Of a DNA stretch of 64,000 nucleotides, positions 13,200 through 25,492 are shown piece by piece. A program made the position numbers and the translations under genes. The stretch is taken from assembly GCA_963662155.1 (NCBI GenBank), contig OY759262.1:62017010-62081009 (forward strand), in the 5' to 3' direction. This DNA comes from Lamellibrachia columna. Its lineage: Eukaryota > Annelida > Polychaeta > Sabellida > Siboglinidae. The stretch's first letter is position 1. Each line of letters begins with the position of its first letter. The notes under the pieces are model-generated. The model saw only the letters and a list, made by a program, of their open reading frames with translations. It searched no databases and had not been told where the DNA came from.

Positions 13200-14451
13200 A
13201 GGGTATTCTCTATTGTGTATTGTATGTATTGTATCTTTGATGTACATGAACATTGCCCTTCTGGTGCAGGCACTGTGTATTCCCTTGTATGCATTGTATA
13301 TTTTTGGTACCTGCACATTGCTTTTCTGGTGCAAGTACATTGAAACCCCATAACATAATACCTGTGCACTTTAATCGACAAAATTATAGCTGTTAACAAA
13401 TGAAATTATGTAAAATAGTTCTACTTCGTAGACTTTACTGTCACACTAGGCAGTATTTATATGAAAATATGTTTAGTATTGGAGAGTCTGGTTTACGTGT
13501 TGACTGCAATGTATCTGTTGACTCTGTTTTGTAAGCAATTAATTAAGTTGGACAAGTGCCATCCAATTTACGTTGCAACTTACACTTGCATGCATTGATA
13601 TTGTATCTCTATGGTACTTAGACCTTAATTTCATAACACTGAAGTGAAGACAATCAAAAGGATGGAATGGGCGGCTGTCGGAGAGAAGGGACGCCATTGT
13701 TGTGTTTGTTGTCAATTTGGCTAGGGAAGTTTTAGAATAGTTCAACTTCGTATCTTTTGATTGGCACACGATGTACTGTCTATATGAGGGTTAGCATTGC
13801 GATATCTGATTTTAATGCGGAGAAGAGTTATGTGTTGTTATAAATACGAGTATTTACTCAAGATGTGTCATGTATGTTGACTGTTATTTAACTGTAAAAC
13901 GAGTAGGACACGTTGTAAGCAATTGAAGTTGTAACTTATAAAAAATATATTACTTTGTTCATATGTGTGAACATGTGTTCATCTGTACATCATCTGTACA
14001 TCATCTGTATATCATACATACGAATGTGTCGGCGTATTATTGAGTGTCTTTTTCAATTTCGCTTGCAAATAGCTGCACAGATGCCCTGCCTGGATCAAAA
14101 TGTGGTAATGCCAGGGGACGGACCTAACAGTGGATGCTTTTCAAATGTTCCCTGAAGAAATGCTATTGTACAACAATATATTTGATCCATACACTAGTTT
14201 GATTGCGGCAGGTAGTTTGTGATTTCGAACGTTTGAACGAATTGCCATATCGTATGTTGTTTTAAAATAGTTAAACACCGGCAACCACAACGCCGAGAGA
14301 AGGAAGGCGGCTTAGGTATCCTGGACCCCAGCATCCATTCAACTCCGACAGGAGGAGCTTCTGGGAAGGGATCAGAACCCTTGATGGAGGAAATGTCGTC
14401 AAAAGTGGATGGTTTTTCATTTTTACCACCACCGACAGCCACTCATTGCAC

Positions 14452-14836
14452 GGACACCGACAGCCACTCATTGCACGGACACCGACAGCCACTCATTGAA
14501 CGGACACCGACAGCCACTCATTGCACGGACACCGACAGCCACTCATTGCACGGACACCGACAGCCACTCATTGAACGGACACCGACAGCCACTCATTGCA
14601 CGGACACCGACAGCCACTCATTGCACGGACACCGACAGCCACTCATTGCACGGACATCGACAGCCACTCATTGCACGGACACCGACAGCCACTCATTGCA
14701 CGGACACCGACAGCCACTCATTGCACGGACACCGACAGCTACTCATTGCACGGACACCGACAGCTACTCATTGCACGGACACCGACAGCCACTCATTGCA
14801 CGGACACCGACAGCTACTCATTGCACGGACACCGGA
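14452..14836. repeat. 25-bp minisatellite, ~15 copies
   Basis: The unit is cggacaccgacagccactca plus ttgca, with single-base variants (ttgaac, catcga, agctac). The long plus-strand frames across it result from repetition. They start inside flanking repeat sequence and have no conserved domain. Confidence 0.93.
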
Positions 14837-15016
14837 TAAATTTTGGACGACAAACCAATTTGGTATATTTTCTTGAAACTGTGTTTGTATGTGAGATAAT
14901 GTACTAGTACTTTTTAAACAGTAAATGGAGTTTGAAAAATGTTGTGCAGTTATCGTTGTAACTGACAATTGCAGGAATTTTAATACTGTTACGTGTTATG
15001 ATATTGTATATGTATG

Positions 15017-15048
15017 GTACCTGCACATTGCACTTCTGGTGCAGGTAC
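15017..15048. repeat. Perfect 10-bp inverted repeat
   Basis: gtacctgcac and gtgcaggtac enclose a 12-base loop. This is the best-preserved copy of the recurring hairpin also found at 13168-13199. Confidence 0.75.
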
Positions 15049-15198
15049 AGTGTATACACGTGTATGTATTGTATCTTTATTGTACATGAACATTGCACTT
15101 CAGGTACAGGTACACTGTATTCACTTGTATGCATTGTATCTTTATTGTATTGTATTGCCTGTCATGGAATATGTGTACTTTACTCGACCATATGTACA

Positions 15199-15291
15199 AT
15201 AGTCGACTAGATTATAGTCGACTAGATTATAGTCGACTAGATTATAGTCGACTAGATTATAGTCGACTAGATTATAGTCGACTAGATTATA
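15199..15291. repeat. 15-bp repeat with internal palindrome
   Basis: About six copies of agtcgactagattat. Each holds the palindrome tagtcgacta. The frames are uninterrupted only because the period is a multiple of three. Positions 16060-17209 further on contain no recognisable gene. Short open frames there (for example near 16318) show no family motif. Confidence 0.9.
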
Positions 15292-17209
15292 GTTGTTAAC
15301 AAATCAAATGTAAAAGAGCTTTACTTCGTTGACTTTTGTTGGCACTCCACTTATTATTTACACGAAGGTAGACTTAACATTGGAGAATCTGGTTTTAGGT
15401 GTTATTAAGAATACAAGTATTGATTGCATTTTTATACAATAAATGAAGTTGTACATGTTTTATGTAATTGTCGTTGTGACTGTTGCAACTTCATTACTTT
15501 TTCATATTTTTGAATAAAATTTATTGACGTATCGTATTTGAAGAGCATCTTTTCCATTCAGTTCGATGATAGCTGCATAAATACCTTGCATACTTTACTT
15601 GCCCCCAGCATAAACTCTGACAGGAGGAGCTTTTGGAAAGAGATCGGAACCCTTGATTAAATTGGACAAGTGTCATCCAATTTTTTTTTAATTGACACTT
15701 GCGTGTATTGATATTGTATCTTTATGGCATCTGCACATGACACTTCTGATGCAGGTACAGTGTGTTCTCTATTGTGTGTTGTATCTTTGATGTACATGAA
15801 CATCTTCTGGTGCAGGCATCGTGTATTCCCTTGTATGCATTGTATATTTTAGGCATGCATTGATAGCTGCATGAACACCTTGTCAGCTTCAAAATGTGGC
15901 TGTGCCACCGGGGAGACCTTCCAGTCGAGGAATTTCAAACGTCTTCAGAAGAAATACTTTTCCAAAACAATACATTTGACCCATATACTTGTTTTATTGC
16001 GGGTGCATTTTTGCGTGTCGGTTTTTTATTTTGTGGAACAACGAATTGCCTAATCATCAATATACTGTTTTCAAATGATGCACCACAATGTTTACTTGTT
16101 GCGTCATTGGCTGACGCTATGTCCGTGCCAGCAACGATGCCGCTAGCGTTGCATCAGAAGACTAGCTGTCTCGGTTTGGGAGAGGAACATGCATGTTATA
16201 TAAATTGATTTATTAAAAATACTGCGACGCGATAGGTTCAATTGCCTATTTATGGGGATTGGGCGAAGGTCATTCCTGGTATGTTGTTGTGTATAACCTG
16301 TTAGCACGTGACTTAGCTTGGCCCTCTTGCGAGACCCTACATACGACACCGGTAATGTTTCACTGGGATATTCAGCGCACAGTTTAGCGCACAAAAAACT
16401 AAGACAATGTTCAGATTTTAACACCACATTTCCTGTAGAGAAAGTAAGTTGTACGATGACATTTTTCCACAGCCGCGTCTGTTTTGTTATTTATATAAAA
16501 CGTTTGCTAAAATGTAAGGTATCCGCTAATCGGAGTAATTTGAAATGAAGCTTAGCAAAGAGACGTTACTGAATTCTTGATATCGGTATAAGTTTTGAAT
16601 ATTATCCTTTTTTTCACCAGTCACGATTTTGGGCGAAGTTGACATTCCTGCGTGACGTTTGATATACAGTATTCGAACCTTTGCGTATGCCTGATAGGCC
16701 TACGCCTTATTTGTAAAAGAGATGGAAATAATTATTTTAATCAGTATGTTAATAATTACAACAATCTAATAAAGGCTAACTTTAAACGCCACATATATCA
16801 TGACATTACACCATATTATTACAATTCTTCATTTCCACACTAGGCCCACGCGAGGTTGTATGTGTCACGAGTTGTCGCGCCAAGGTTTGTGGAACGACAG
16901 AATCTCAAAACTTGGCTTCACTTGAGAATAATCGCCAATGAATGAATGTCGGTTTTGGCATGAATTTCTGAATTCTTAAAATCCCGGTTTCAAGAAATGT
17001 GTCCTGCATCTTGACATTCGCTTAGCAATTTAAAACACAAACACTCGTGCGTGTAACTGAATTGACGATCTCCGGAAAAGTGTTGATATTAATTTCCGAA
17101 TGCTTGAAAACCCAACTGTGGATTTCAAGAACGCCTGCCCCGGATATCGAGCATTTGGTTTTGATATGACGAACTGTGGAATAAACGCGAGGTTTTGCTT
17201 CCGTTGCAG

Positions 17210-17456
17210 GTGACATGGCGCAAAAACATGCAGCGGTTCTACCAGCAGTACTCAAGCGACGGGCGCTACCGCGGCCACGCTACGGGCGAGGTCGGGGACC
17301 GCCTTGAACCGAGGCTGAAGTCGGTCGGTATTGGACACATCACCCTGTTCCCGGCCCTGCCCAGCGATGACGGCCTGTATCAGTGTGAGGTGACGCGCGT
17401 GTCGGACGAGAGCGTCGGCACAGAGGTTTTGCGCAAGTCGTTCGGCGTCAGTGTCG
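17210..17456 (+). CDS. Ig V-set domain, C-terminal half (exon)
   Basis: The exon follows acceptor ttccgttgcag, starts in phase 0 with VTWRK (the core Trp of strand C), and contains HITLFPALPSDDGLYQCEV. That is the D-G-Y-x-C signature of strand F, with Cys for the intradomain disulphide. It ends in phase 1 before gtagg. The N-terminal half with the partner cysteine must be in an upstream exon that I cannot identify. Codon use is GC-rich compared with the surrounding intron DNA, which supports coding. Confidence 0.85.
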
Positions 17457-17687
17457 GTAGGTGGCGCTCGTGTGCAGACACACAGGGTACAGTGCATGAT
17501 TGTTTTCCCATCGAAACCGATGCTAAAAGTCAATCAGGCGATTCAACCCTGTGCGCAAAATTACGATTCGGCTTTAATAAAACAACAATGTACCCTTTAA
17601 AAATGTACCCTGTCAAAATCACTGGCACTTTATTCGTATAACATGACCCCGGAAGTAAATTACCGATCTATATGCGTCTGGTTGCAG

Positions 17688-17810
17688 TGACGGGCCCACA
17701 GATCGAACTGTCGATGGTGGCTCAGACGTTCGCCGGCACAGTCGTTGGCACCATACTTGTCTTCAACGTCTTCCGCCTGATACGGCGTCGCAGGGAGAGG
17801 CAGAAGCTGG
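17688..17810 (+). CDS. Transmembrane exon of the Ig protein
   Basis: The acceptor is ctggttgcag and the donor is gtaagt. The exon reads VTGPQIELSMVAQ, then a hydrophobic stretch FAGTVVGTILVFNVFRLI, then RRRRERQKL as a stop-transfer signal. This places the Ig domain outside the cell and the rest in the cytoplasm. It joins both neighbouring exons in phase 1. Confidence 0.85.
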
Positions 17811-17828
17811 GTAAGTCTTCGGGCGTAT

Positions 17829-18275
17829 AGGCTGGCACGTACGGCAGGCATGAGTGGGCACGCACTATAGGCACGGGTGGGCACGTACTGCAGGCCCGAG
17901 CGGACACGTATGGCAGGCACGGGTGGGCATGTACGACAGGCCCGAGTGGACACGCATGGCAGGCACGGGTGGGCACGTACGGCAGGCACGAGTGGGCACG
18001 CACTATAGGCATGGGTGGGCACGTGCCGCAGGCTCGGGTGGACACGTATGGCAGGCACGGGTGGGCACATACGGAAGGCACAGGTGGGCACGCACTATAG
18101 GCACGGGTGGGCACGTACCGCAGGCCCGAGTGGACACGTATGGCAGGCACCGTTGGGCACGTACAGCAGGCCCGAGTGGACTCGCATGGCAGGCACGGGT
18201 GGGCACGTACGACAGGTCCGTGTGGGCAGGTACGGCAGGCACGGGTGGGCACGTACGGCAGGCACGTATCCAGGC
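17829..18275. repeat. ~23-bp minisatellite in the intron after the TM exon
   Basis: About 19 copies of a unit like gcacgggtgggcacgtacgg, with drift, begin only 18 bases after the exon donor. The open frames on both strands (up to 187 codons) overlap the intron and are repeat artefacts. Confidence 0.9.
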
Positions 18276-18673
18276 TCAAAGTCATCTCTGAGTATAAATA
18301 TTCTATTTGACCAACTATTAAAGTTAACTCACTTTCAACGTTTCAACAACCATCTTCGGAATCTGAATCGTGGGACTTAGTTCTTCTTCTGCTCGCCAGA
18401 TGGTACGGGAAGTACCCCATCTGGCGTTATTAATCGCGAACGACTTGATAGTAGGGTGACTTTTTTAATTAAGCACTATTGTAAAACTGGCCAAACGGTT
18501 GGGAAACATTTCGCTTCCTGTTATACAACAATATGATTTGTTATCCATGCTGTCGGACAGTATGTACCTGTGTCAATGCACCCCTCGCCCCTATTCCTGG
18601 TTACGACACTCAGCATGTCGACCATCTTGTGCGTGAACGAATGCTTGTAAATACGCGATGAGACAGGTGCCGA

Positions 18674-18713
18674 GCGTGCGTGCGTGCGTGCGTGGGTGCG
18701 TGCGTGCGTGCAC
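18674..18713. repeat. (gtgc)n microsatellite
   Basis: About nine alternating purine-pyrimidine tetramers lie some 64 bases upstream of an exon acceptor. Such tracts can adopt Z-DNA in other systems. Confidence 0.9.
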
Positions 18714-18776
18714 GCAGAATATGCATCGTTCTACCGCAGAGACACAAACTAACACAACAACGCGTTTGTCATTCAG

Positions 18777-18935
18777 AAATCAGCGCAGAACCGAAGCCGG
18801 AAGTTCTGGATGACGACATCACGCTGTCGAAGCCTGACCGCAGTCCGTCACGGTCTCGCCGCGGCCGCTCCACCTCGCCCCGGCGTCGGCCCGGCTCCAA
18901 CCGCGCCTCGACCAAAGGGTCCACCAGCCGCCTCG
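18777..18935 (+). CDS. Ser/Arg-rich cytoplasmic exon 1 of the Ig protein
   Basis: The acceptor is tttgtcattcag. The exon reads EISAEPKPEVLDDDITLSK, then an SR-rich stretch with SPSRSRRGRSTSPRRR and ASTKGSTSRL. It is in phase 1 at both ends, so it can be skipped without a frameshift. The basic Ser-Pro and Arg-Ser sites look like possible phosphorylation targets (inference). It resembles the next exon in composition and spacing. Confidence 0.85.
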
Positions 18936-19243
18936 GTACAGTACACTATAGATTTTTCCCACTGAAACCACATTGGGCACGCATTATAGGCTTCTTCTCC
19001 ATCATTTGTCACCCAAACCATTCTTCCGTTATTGACACGTCGATATGCTGCCAACCAACAACAAACGGATTTTTTTTTCTAGGAACAGCGTACGTGTCGT
19101 AGGCCTATTGTTCGCAAATATGGCCATATCCCTGTTCTAAAATAATTTCAAAGCGACGAAAGAATGCCAAAATGTCAAAATCACCGCCACTTAATTCGTA
19201 TGGCATGAACCCGGAAGTAAATCGATGACCTTTCCCCGCCCAG

Positions 19244-19354
19244 GTACCGGCGACGGCAGTGCCACCAAGCGGAAAGTGAGCCGCCGCTCGAGCTCTCCAC
19301 CGCCGCGCGCCTCCGCCAAGAGCTCACACCGCATCGGATCGACCTCGAGCATCG
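19244..19354 (+). CDS. Ser/Arg-rich cytoplasmic exon 2 of the Ig protein
   Basis: The acceptor is tttccccgcccag and the donor is gtaac. The exon contains KRKVSRRSSSPPPRASAKSS and ends HRIGSTSSI. Its symmetrical phase-1 ends and similarity to the previous exon suggest exon duplication. The 70 bases upstream resemble those upstream of the transmembrane exon (both have catga.cccggaagtaaat). Confidence 0.85.
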
Positions 19355-19954
19355 GTAACAAACTGCGCGTCATTCGGTCGTACACGACCGGCAAAACGAT
19401 GCCATTAGGTAGGCCGACCCCCGCGATGATCTCCTTTCATGTCTTCTTGTATATGGGCTTCTAGGCCTTACGACTGTTTTCAATGGTTAGCCGATACGAG
19501 GTTTTATATAAATAATATTTCCCAATTTTCCGATTTTTTCCGATCTCAAGAGTTCATATAATTTAACAATGTTAGATGCTTTTCTTGAATTCCTTTTTTA
19601 TCTTCATTGCTGTCTTGTATTTGCTGTCATAAGTTGTGTAAAACGGGTAATTGATATGCCATTATCCGATTAAAAGGTTTTATTTCACCTTCTAATGTGA
19701 ATTATTTATCCGTCTGTATTTTATTGCTTTAACATTTGTCGTAAAACTGGCATGTTTTATATTATCACCAAATCGTATAATTAAAAATATAATTAAGATA
19801 TGAAAAATAACTATAGTAACACGTTTTGTTTGGATATTATTTTAACCAGTGAAGATCGTTATACGTTTCATCTAAACCCGGTTTCTTGGCGTAAGCTTGG
19901 CGTAACGACGACGGCGGCATTACATCGCTTCACCCTTCCCCAGCAACAGTCGTT

Positions 19955-20040
19955 TTACATGCGACTGAACTGTGGCAATATGGAGTGAACGAAATTGCCC
20001 AGAATTCGTGTACCAGCAACAAGAGGACTCGTGTCACAAT
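19955..20040 (-). mobile_element. SINE fragment (tRNA-derived family)
   Basis: Plus-strand gtgaacgaaattgccca followed by agcaacaagagga matches the fuller copies at 26230-26560 and 54880-55112. It is truncated and carries no usable promoter boxes. The 6.3-kb intron around it (19355-25685) otherwise holds the tandem repeats listed separately and unrecognised sequence. Confidence 0.6.
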
Positions 20041-20694
20041 CCCGCCCCCCGCCCCCCGTTTAAGAGCCCGTCGAACTAACCTGTCTTTACACTGCTAGTA
20101 CAATATCGTTGAAACTCAAAAAAACTCTAAGCGTCTACTAAAATAAAATAGTTGAAACAATCTTCGACAAATATGACTTATGGAGCGGGTAACCACGAAC
20201 ACGAAAATATGAAACGACTCAAAGGTTTAAATTATTTAGAATTTACGCGGTTTACCGACAGCAATAACTCTTTGTTTTCGACAGAGTTTGCATCGTATAT
20301 TTTACTTCGCATCTATGCATAATCCTTGCGATACCTCCTGTTTTCGCCACGAAGCAATATCGAGCAGTATATGTTGCAGGTGTAGATGTAGAGAAGTCAT
20401 CTCGGAGGGTCGCACAACGCAAAAGCGCTCGCAACCAGGCCAAGCCGGGCCGCGATGGTCGCAAGTAGCGATGGCGGATCAGTCCGGGACCGTGTCCGCA
20501 CCAAGCGGCGGTCAGCCACGGGGTTCGGTCCGTGAATTCCGAAAATCGATCGTCGCCTAATGGAAAACCGGGAGGAGGCCGGGAAAGCCGTGCCTCGAAC
20601 TCGTGCCTCGAACCTCGTGTCTCAGCCGCGGCTGGGATGCGCCTCCCGAACTTGAGTTTTGTTGAGATATTTTTAATTTTGTTTCATACCGGGC

Positions 20695-20745
20695 CACACG
20701 ATACGGCGCAATGCTGGCCCGTGTTAGGCCTTTCCGATTCCGCGT
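20695..20745. repeat. Dispersed ~50-bp repeat, copy 1
   Basis: acgatacggcgcaatgctgg and about 30 following bases recur at 25449-25492 in the same intron, with one or two changes. It is probably a fragment of a dispersed element. Confidence 0.7.
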
Positions 20746-21767
20746 ACACAGCAGCGCCGCGCACGAGCCGGGATATCGTAGCTGCGTGCTGACACGCGAC
20801 AAGCCAACGGACGAGAAAGGCTGTGTTATGAATAAATGTATACACCAAATGCTGTTTAATCGATTGTCTTTGACGTCTGGGATAGGTGTCAATATATGTT
20901 TTTGGAAAAGCGTGAAATATCATATTCCACTCAACTTTCGTCGATGTTCAGCGGATTCACATGCGCGGGTTCTTGTAACGGGTCGCCACTATTTATTTGT
21001 CGTTCTCGTTCTCATGCCCGAGACGGGCGAATCTAGGCTTGTTGGCATGGGGGGGTCTCAGTCAGTCGTAGTCATATGTCATTCTACTTACGAACCGGGT
21101 GGGGGGGGGCGACACATGTGTCGTTCTACTTACATATAAGGGTTAATATTAGCAGGCTGCTAATACTTCAGTCTTTACATTGACACTAGTTCCAGTGTAG
21201 GCCCATATAGGAAGACCGGGACTAGTCTAGTTTGTAGAGCTAGAGGATCAGTTTCGGCCTTAAATTTAACGAAAATTATCCAGAGCGACTTACAACAAGT
21301 GCATTCAACCTAAGTTGGTAAAATAAGTACAGGTCGAAATAACTAGAGGTCGCTGTGATAGCAAGCAAGTTTTTTTTCTCACAAAAATAGACGCTAATAG
21401 TCATTACAGGGCCTGAAAAGAAGATTGTTAAGAAGATTTTTTTCGGGGACCCCCAAGAGTCAGTAGTCATTTCAAACACTGCGCTGCGTGTAGTTTGATG
21501 ATCATTTCAAACACTGCGCTGCAGGTAGTTTGATGATCATTTGACTTAATCATGTGACCGAAATTACTAAATTCTGCAACGGCACAGAATAAAAGTCGTC
21601 TCCGTTCGTGTTCCTTTACCGTAATATTTGCCACGGACACAGGGGGTCTAACACCCCCCCTTCGTGGCCTAGGGGAGTTTTGAGACCCCTAAGATCCCCC
21701 TGGACCCGTTGCTGCGAGAAATGTGAAATAACTCGAGACCATTAAAATAACACGTGCCTAGAACGGC

Positions 21768-21840
21768 CGTCGTGTGCAACACGTAATAACGGCCATCGTG
21801 TGCAACACGTAATAACGGCCATCGTGTGCAACACGTAAAT
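21768..21840. repeat. ~26-bp tandem repeat, 3 copies
   Basis: Units of aacggccatcgtgtgcaaca plus cgtaat. A second short duplication (catttcaaacactgcgctgc) lies at 21465-21545. Confidence 0.85.
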
Positions 21841-22244
21841 TGCATTTAACGTAAAAAAAACGGAAAAGCGGGACCAAGTAAAAAGAGGCATTTTCAGACC
21901 GAGAGCGGTAATGTTAACATCTAAGGAACGATTTGAAAACTCTCTTTCGCGTGTACGCTTATCGCCGGGTGGGTGTATGCCCCCTGGGAATAGGTTCACC
22001 GAGCAATGCCCCCGGGGAATAGGGTTCACCGAGCAATGCCCCTAATGTTTGTCGAACTACTCGAGATAGTCAGGCGCGGTTCAAGTTAATTGTCTGTAAA
22101 CACGGTTGTTTTCTCAAATAAATACAATAAATGAGCGCCGAATTACGGATGATATGAAAAAATTTAAAAGAAGGAGCGAATGTGATGTTTTTATACAACA
22201 CGTTCACAATTAACGTGAATATGTCCTTTATTTCGGACATTGCT

Positions 22245-22415
22245 TTTGATCCCATGTAAATATAACATTTTGGTCCCATGTAAATATAACATTTTGATCC
22301 CATGTAAATATAACATTTTGATCCCATGTAAATATAACATTTTGATCCCATGTAAATATAACATTTTGATCCCATGTAAATATAACATTTTGATCCCATG
22401 TAAATATAACATTTT
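22245..22415. repeat. 24-bp tandem repeat, 7 copies
   Basis: The unit is gatcccatgtaaatataaca plus tttt, nearly invariant, which points to recent expansion. All six frames stay open across it and are not genes. Confidence 0.95.
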
Positions 22416-23108
22416 GGGAGTATGACATCGCAAATATTCACCAATCATGTCGGCACGTGCATGATGTTTTCAAATATATAAGTAAAACTATCCATAGCGA
22501 AACATCAATCACTTGAACACGGACTAGGAACGTCTGTTTTTCCTTTGAAATTATCAGACACGTAGAGCCACCAGACGAACATGTAGCTGGATAACATACA
22601 AAAATGGACCAAGCAAAGCCTACAGACCCTGCTACGCACATCAATAGACAGACGACAGACCACGCTAGCGAAGACTCAGTGGCTCCTGGTCACGAGGGGA
22701 TGGTGAAGTTTGAACGATGCCTCTAGACAACACTGCGGTATCCGTCGCAGGAAAGTTAGCATAATTAATTCATCTGCAATGGAAACATAAATAGGAGTAG
22801 AATAAAACACTGACCCCCAAACTGTGCATTAAATATACGAAAAGTGTTCATTATTTGTGTTTGACTTCGTCTGTATGTGTGGTTGTTGACCCCAGAGTCG
22901 TGTAGTGGCGTAGGGTGTGGCTAATGAAACATTCTAAGGCGTTGCATGGGCGTGGTTGTATCGAAATGTCGTAACAGGAACGGCCCTTTAATAGTTGTAG
23001 ATTAAGAAATAGTTCGAGTTTTATACTTTAAATAATAAACACGTACACCGCCCAGTATGCCTAACCAGTGACCCATGAAACGAGTGGGACGCCTCCTTAA
23101 TGACATCG

Positions 23109-23112
23109 TGTG

Positions 23113-23176
<64 letters not shown>

Positions 23177-23178
23177 TG
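23109..23178. repeat. (gtgc)n microsatellite, ~70 bp
   Basis: About 17 pure tetranucleotide units of alternating purine and pyrimidine. Confidence 0.95.
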
Positions 23179-23628
23179 TAGATACATGCGTACATGCAAA
23201 CACACGCAGGCACGCACACAAATATTGGGATATGTATGCCTCATAGCCAGTAAGCATAAATTAAGTGATATTTAATTCATTTATGACAATATGGCACATT
23301 GTTTTTGCCAACAGTTTATGTCTACGATTGTGGTGCTACCGGTGGCTTTGTTGATGCAACAGCTTTGACCTTTGACCTTTGCGTACCGCATTAACATAAT
23401 CGGTGAAAAACGATCTGCTCCGCTTTCAACCACAATTCACCACTCACTAATATACCAGTGAATAGAGCGAGGTCAGCTGGTCGGCTGTAGTACCGAACGT
23501 GTCAGGGTGAAGGTGAAATCAGGGCATTCCATTTAAATTGCTATGTAAAACCCTTGAAAACACACATGGCTTTTATCGAGAACCACATAGAGTAGATAAT
23601 TGTTATCGAGTGCATTGTCATGATTATG

Positions 23629-23739
23629 TACTCACTCACTCACTCACTCACTCACTCACTCACTCACTCACTCACTCACTCACTCACTCACTCACTCACT
23701 CACTCACTCACTCACTCACTCACTCACTCACTCACTCAC

Positions 23740-23774
<35 letters not shown>
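23629..23774. repeat. (ctca)n then (aatc)n compound microsatellite
   Basis: About 28 units of actc change abruptly to about eight units of aatc, one base different. This is a clear case of a variant unit that has itself expanded. Confidence 0.95.
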
Positions 23775-24011
23775 CTTTTAGGAATGGACACAGTTATGGA
23801 GTATTACTGACCAGTTAACATATTTCTTGAAGAGCCATTCGCGGAGTCAACGACTTCAGTCCACCTATAAATGATTTACCTCTCAGCTTTACTCTCCCGT
23901 TATCACGACTGCTCTGAGCCAAGCAGTGAATAGTTTAACTATTTATTTCAAGAAACAGATTAAGTTTACGAAAACATATTTTTAACTGCTTTTTGTATGT
24001 CCATGACACGT

Positions 24012-24560
24012 GGCCACCCACACTGTCACCCACACTGTCACACACACTGTCACCCACACTGTCACCGACACTGCCACCCACACTGTCACACACACTTTCA
24101 TCCACACTGTCACCGACACTGCCACCCACACTGTCACCGACACTGCCACCCACACTGTCACCCACACTGTCACACACACTGTCACCCACACTGTCACACA
24201 CACTGTCATACACACTGTCACCCACACTGTCATACACACTGTCACCCACACTGTCACCGACACTGTCACACACACTGTCACCCACACTGTCACACGCACT
24301 GTCACCGACACTGCCACCCACACTGTCACACACACTGTCATACACACTGTCAGCCACACTGTCACCGACACTGCCACCCACACTGTCACACACACTGTCA
24401 TCCACACTGCCACTGAAACTGCCACCCACACTGTCATACACACTGTCATCCACACTGTCACCGACACTGCCACCCACACTGTCACCCACACTGTCATCCA
24501 CACTGCCACCCACACTGTCACACACACTGCCACACACACAGTCACCGACTCTGCCAACCA
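24012..24560. repeat. 12-bp minisatellite (cacactgtcacc)
   Basis: About 45 copies of a 12-base unit with variants (gacactgccacc, catacactgtca). The plus- and minus-strand frames of 190-280 codons are produced by the period of 12. Their peptides (THTVTHTV, SVGDSVGD) match no known domain. Confidence 0.93.
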
Positions 24561-25448
24561 CACCCTAACCATGGACAAGCCTATGCGTGGCTGGCATCCG
24601 TGAATCAACATTGTCAACGGGACTGCGTCATGCAACTTTATACGGCTGGGACGTGTCGGCGAGACATAGGGTGTCAGGGATGACGAATGACTTGAATTAT
24701 TTATTTCAGCGGACTGAGCTGACACTGCCAGACAGCCATTTATAGAAGCACGCGGGAAAAACACCGCTTCTGACGGTTTTTTTATCAGACGATGCATTGA
24801 TCTGTTAAATCTCCTTTTCATGCAATGCATGACGGTAAATATAGTGCAGCAATAAAGATTAAAGCAAGAAGCTCAACGTTGGGAAAAAAATTAAGAGAAT
24901 TTTGGCATTTTAATCATATGAACTCCAGCTAGCGTGTCAGTGGACCAATACAAAGCGTTGCACATTTCCTTTAATACTGGACTGTAGCTGGGTATGCACG
25001 AACTTCAGTTCCAGTTGTGGAAAAACAAAGTTGTTTGGCGGATTTTTTTGGGGGATCGGGGGTGCGATTGACCCCCTTATCATCGAAATATCCGATTCAC
25101 AAATAGGCATGTTATCGAAACCCTGGTTGGATCTGCCCGCTGGTGGACGTAGAGATGTTATTTTCGATAAATTCCGGTACGTACTTTCGCGCTGCTATAA
25201 ATCAGATTCACGTGCGTGCCTTGTTGTTCTTTTGCATGGTGTTTACGATGTTTTTGATCATCAAATATGTATACACATATACAGAAAAGATGAGGTGAAA
25301 CGAACAGAACCGGAACACTTTGGAATCACCACTGATAACGTTACACCAGAATTGCGTTATATTTTTTTATAAACTCAACTTTTTTTAGTTAACATGATAA
25401 ACAACACGAAATGATGCCATGTAAGAAGCCTAAATGACTACAATGGAC

Positions 25449-25492
25449 ACACGATACGGCGCAATGCTGGCCCGTGTTAGGCGTTTCCGATT
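25449..25492. repeat. Dispersed ~50-bp repeat, copy 2
   Basis: Second copy of the sequence at 20695-20745, about 190 bp upstream of the last exon of the Ig-protein gene. Confidence 0.7.

Larger units (their letters stand above)
6340..16050. repeat. Decayed array of ~2-kb repeat modules
   Basis: Several distinct segments recur in the same order. One begins near gacgacaaacc and runs to gttcgaatgcctgtta and gatctgattttcaacaccgc (about 6395, 8072, 11015, 12158, 14848). The next contains gatgcaaattcatta and a run of Gs before cgttgttgtgtct (about 6985, 10410, 11490, 12800, 13640). The next has gatagctgca plus a gtggatgcatttcaaa-like stretch (about 7545, 11935, 14070, 15864). The last has ccggcaaccac and ggagcttctgggaaggga (about 7830, 10575, 10830, 14276). 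Copies are diverged and rearranged. No coding frame is conserved between copies. This may be an old tandem duplication or relics of a non-autonomous element. Confidence 0.65.

Noticed and set aside
14381..14907. 150-codon frames rich in His, Thr and Arg
   Set aside because: A 25-bp minisatellite. The peptides are shifted copies of the same repeat in each frame.
23935..24830. Long frames with SVGDSVGD, VTVWVAVS and THTVTHTV repeats
   Set aside because: The 12-bp minisatellite keeps all frames open. No unique domain or splice support.
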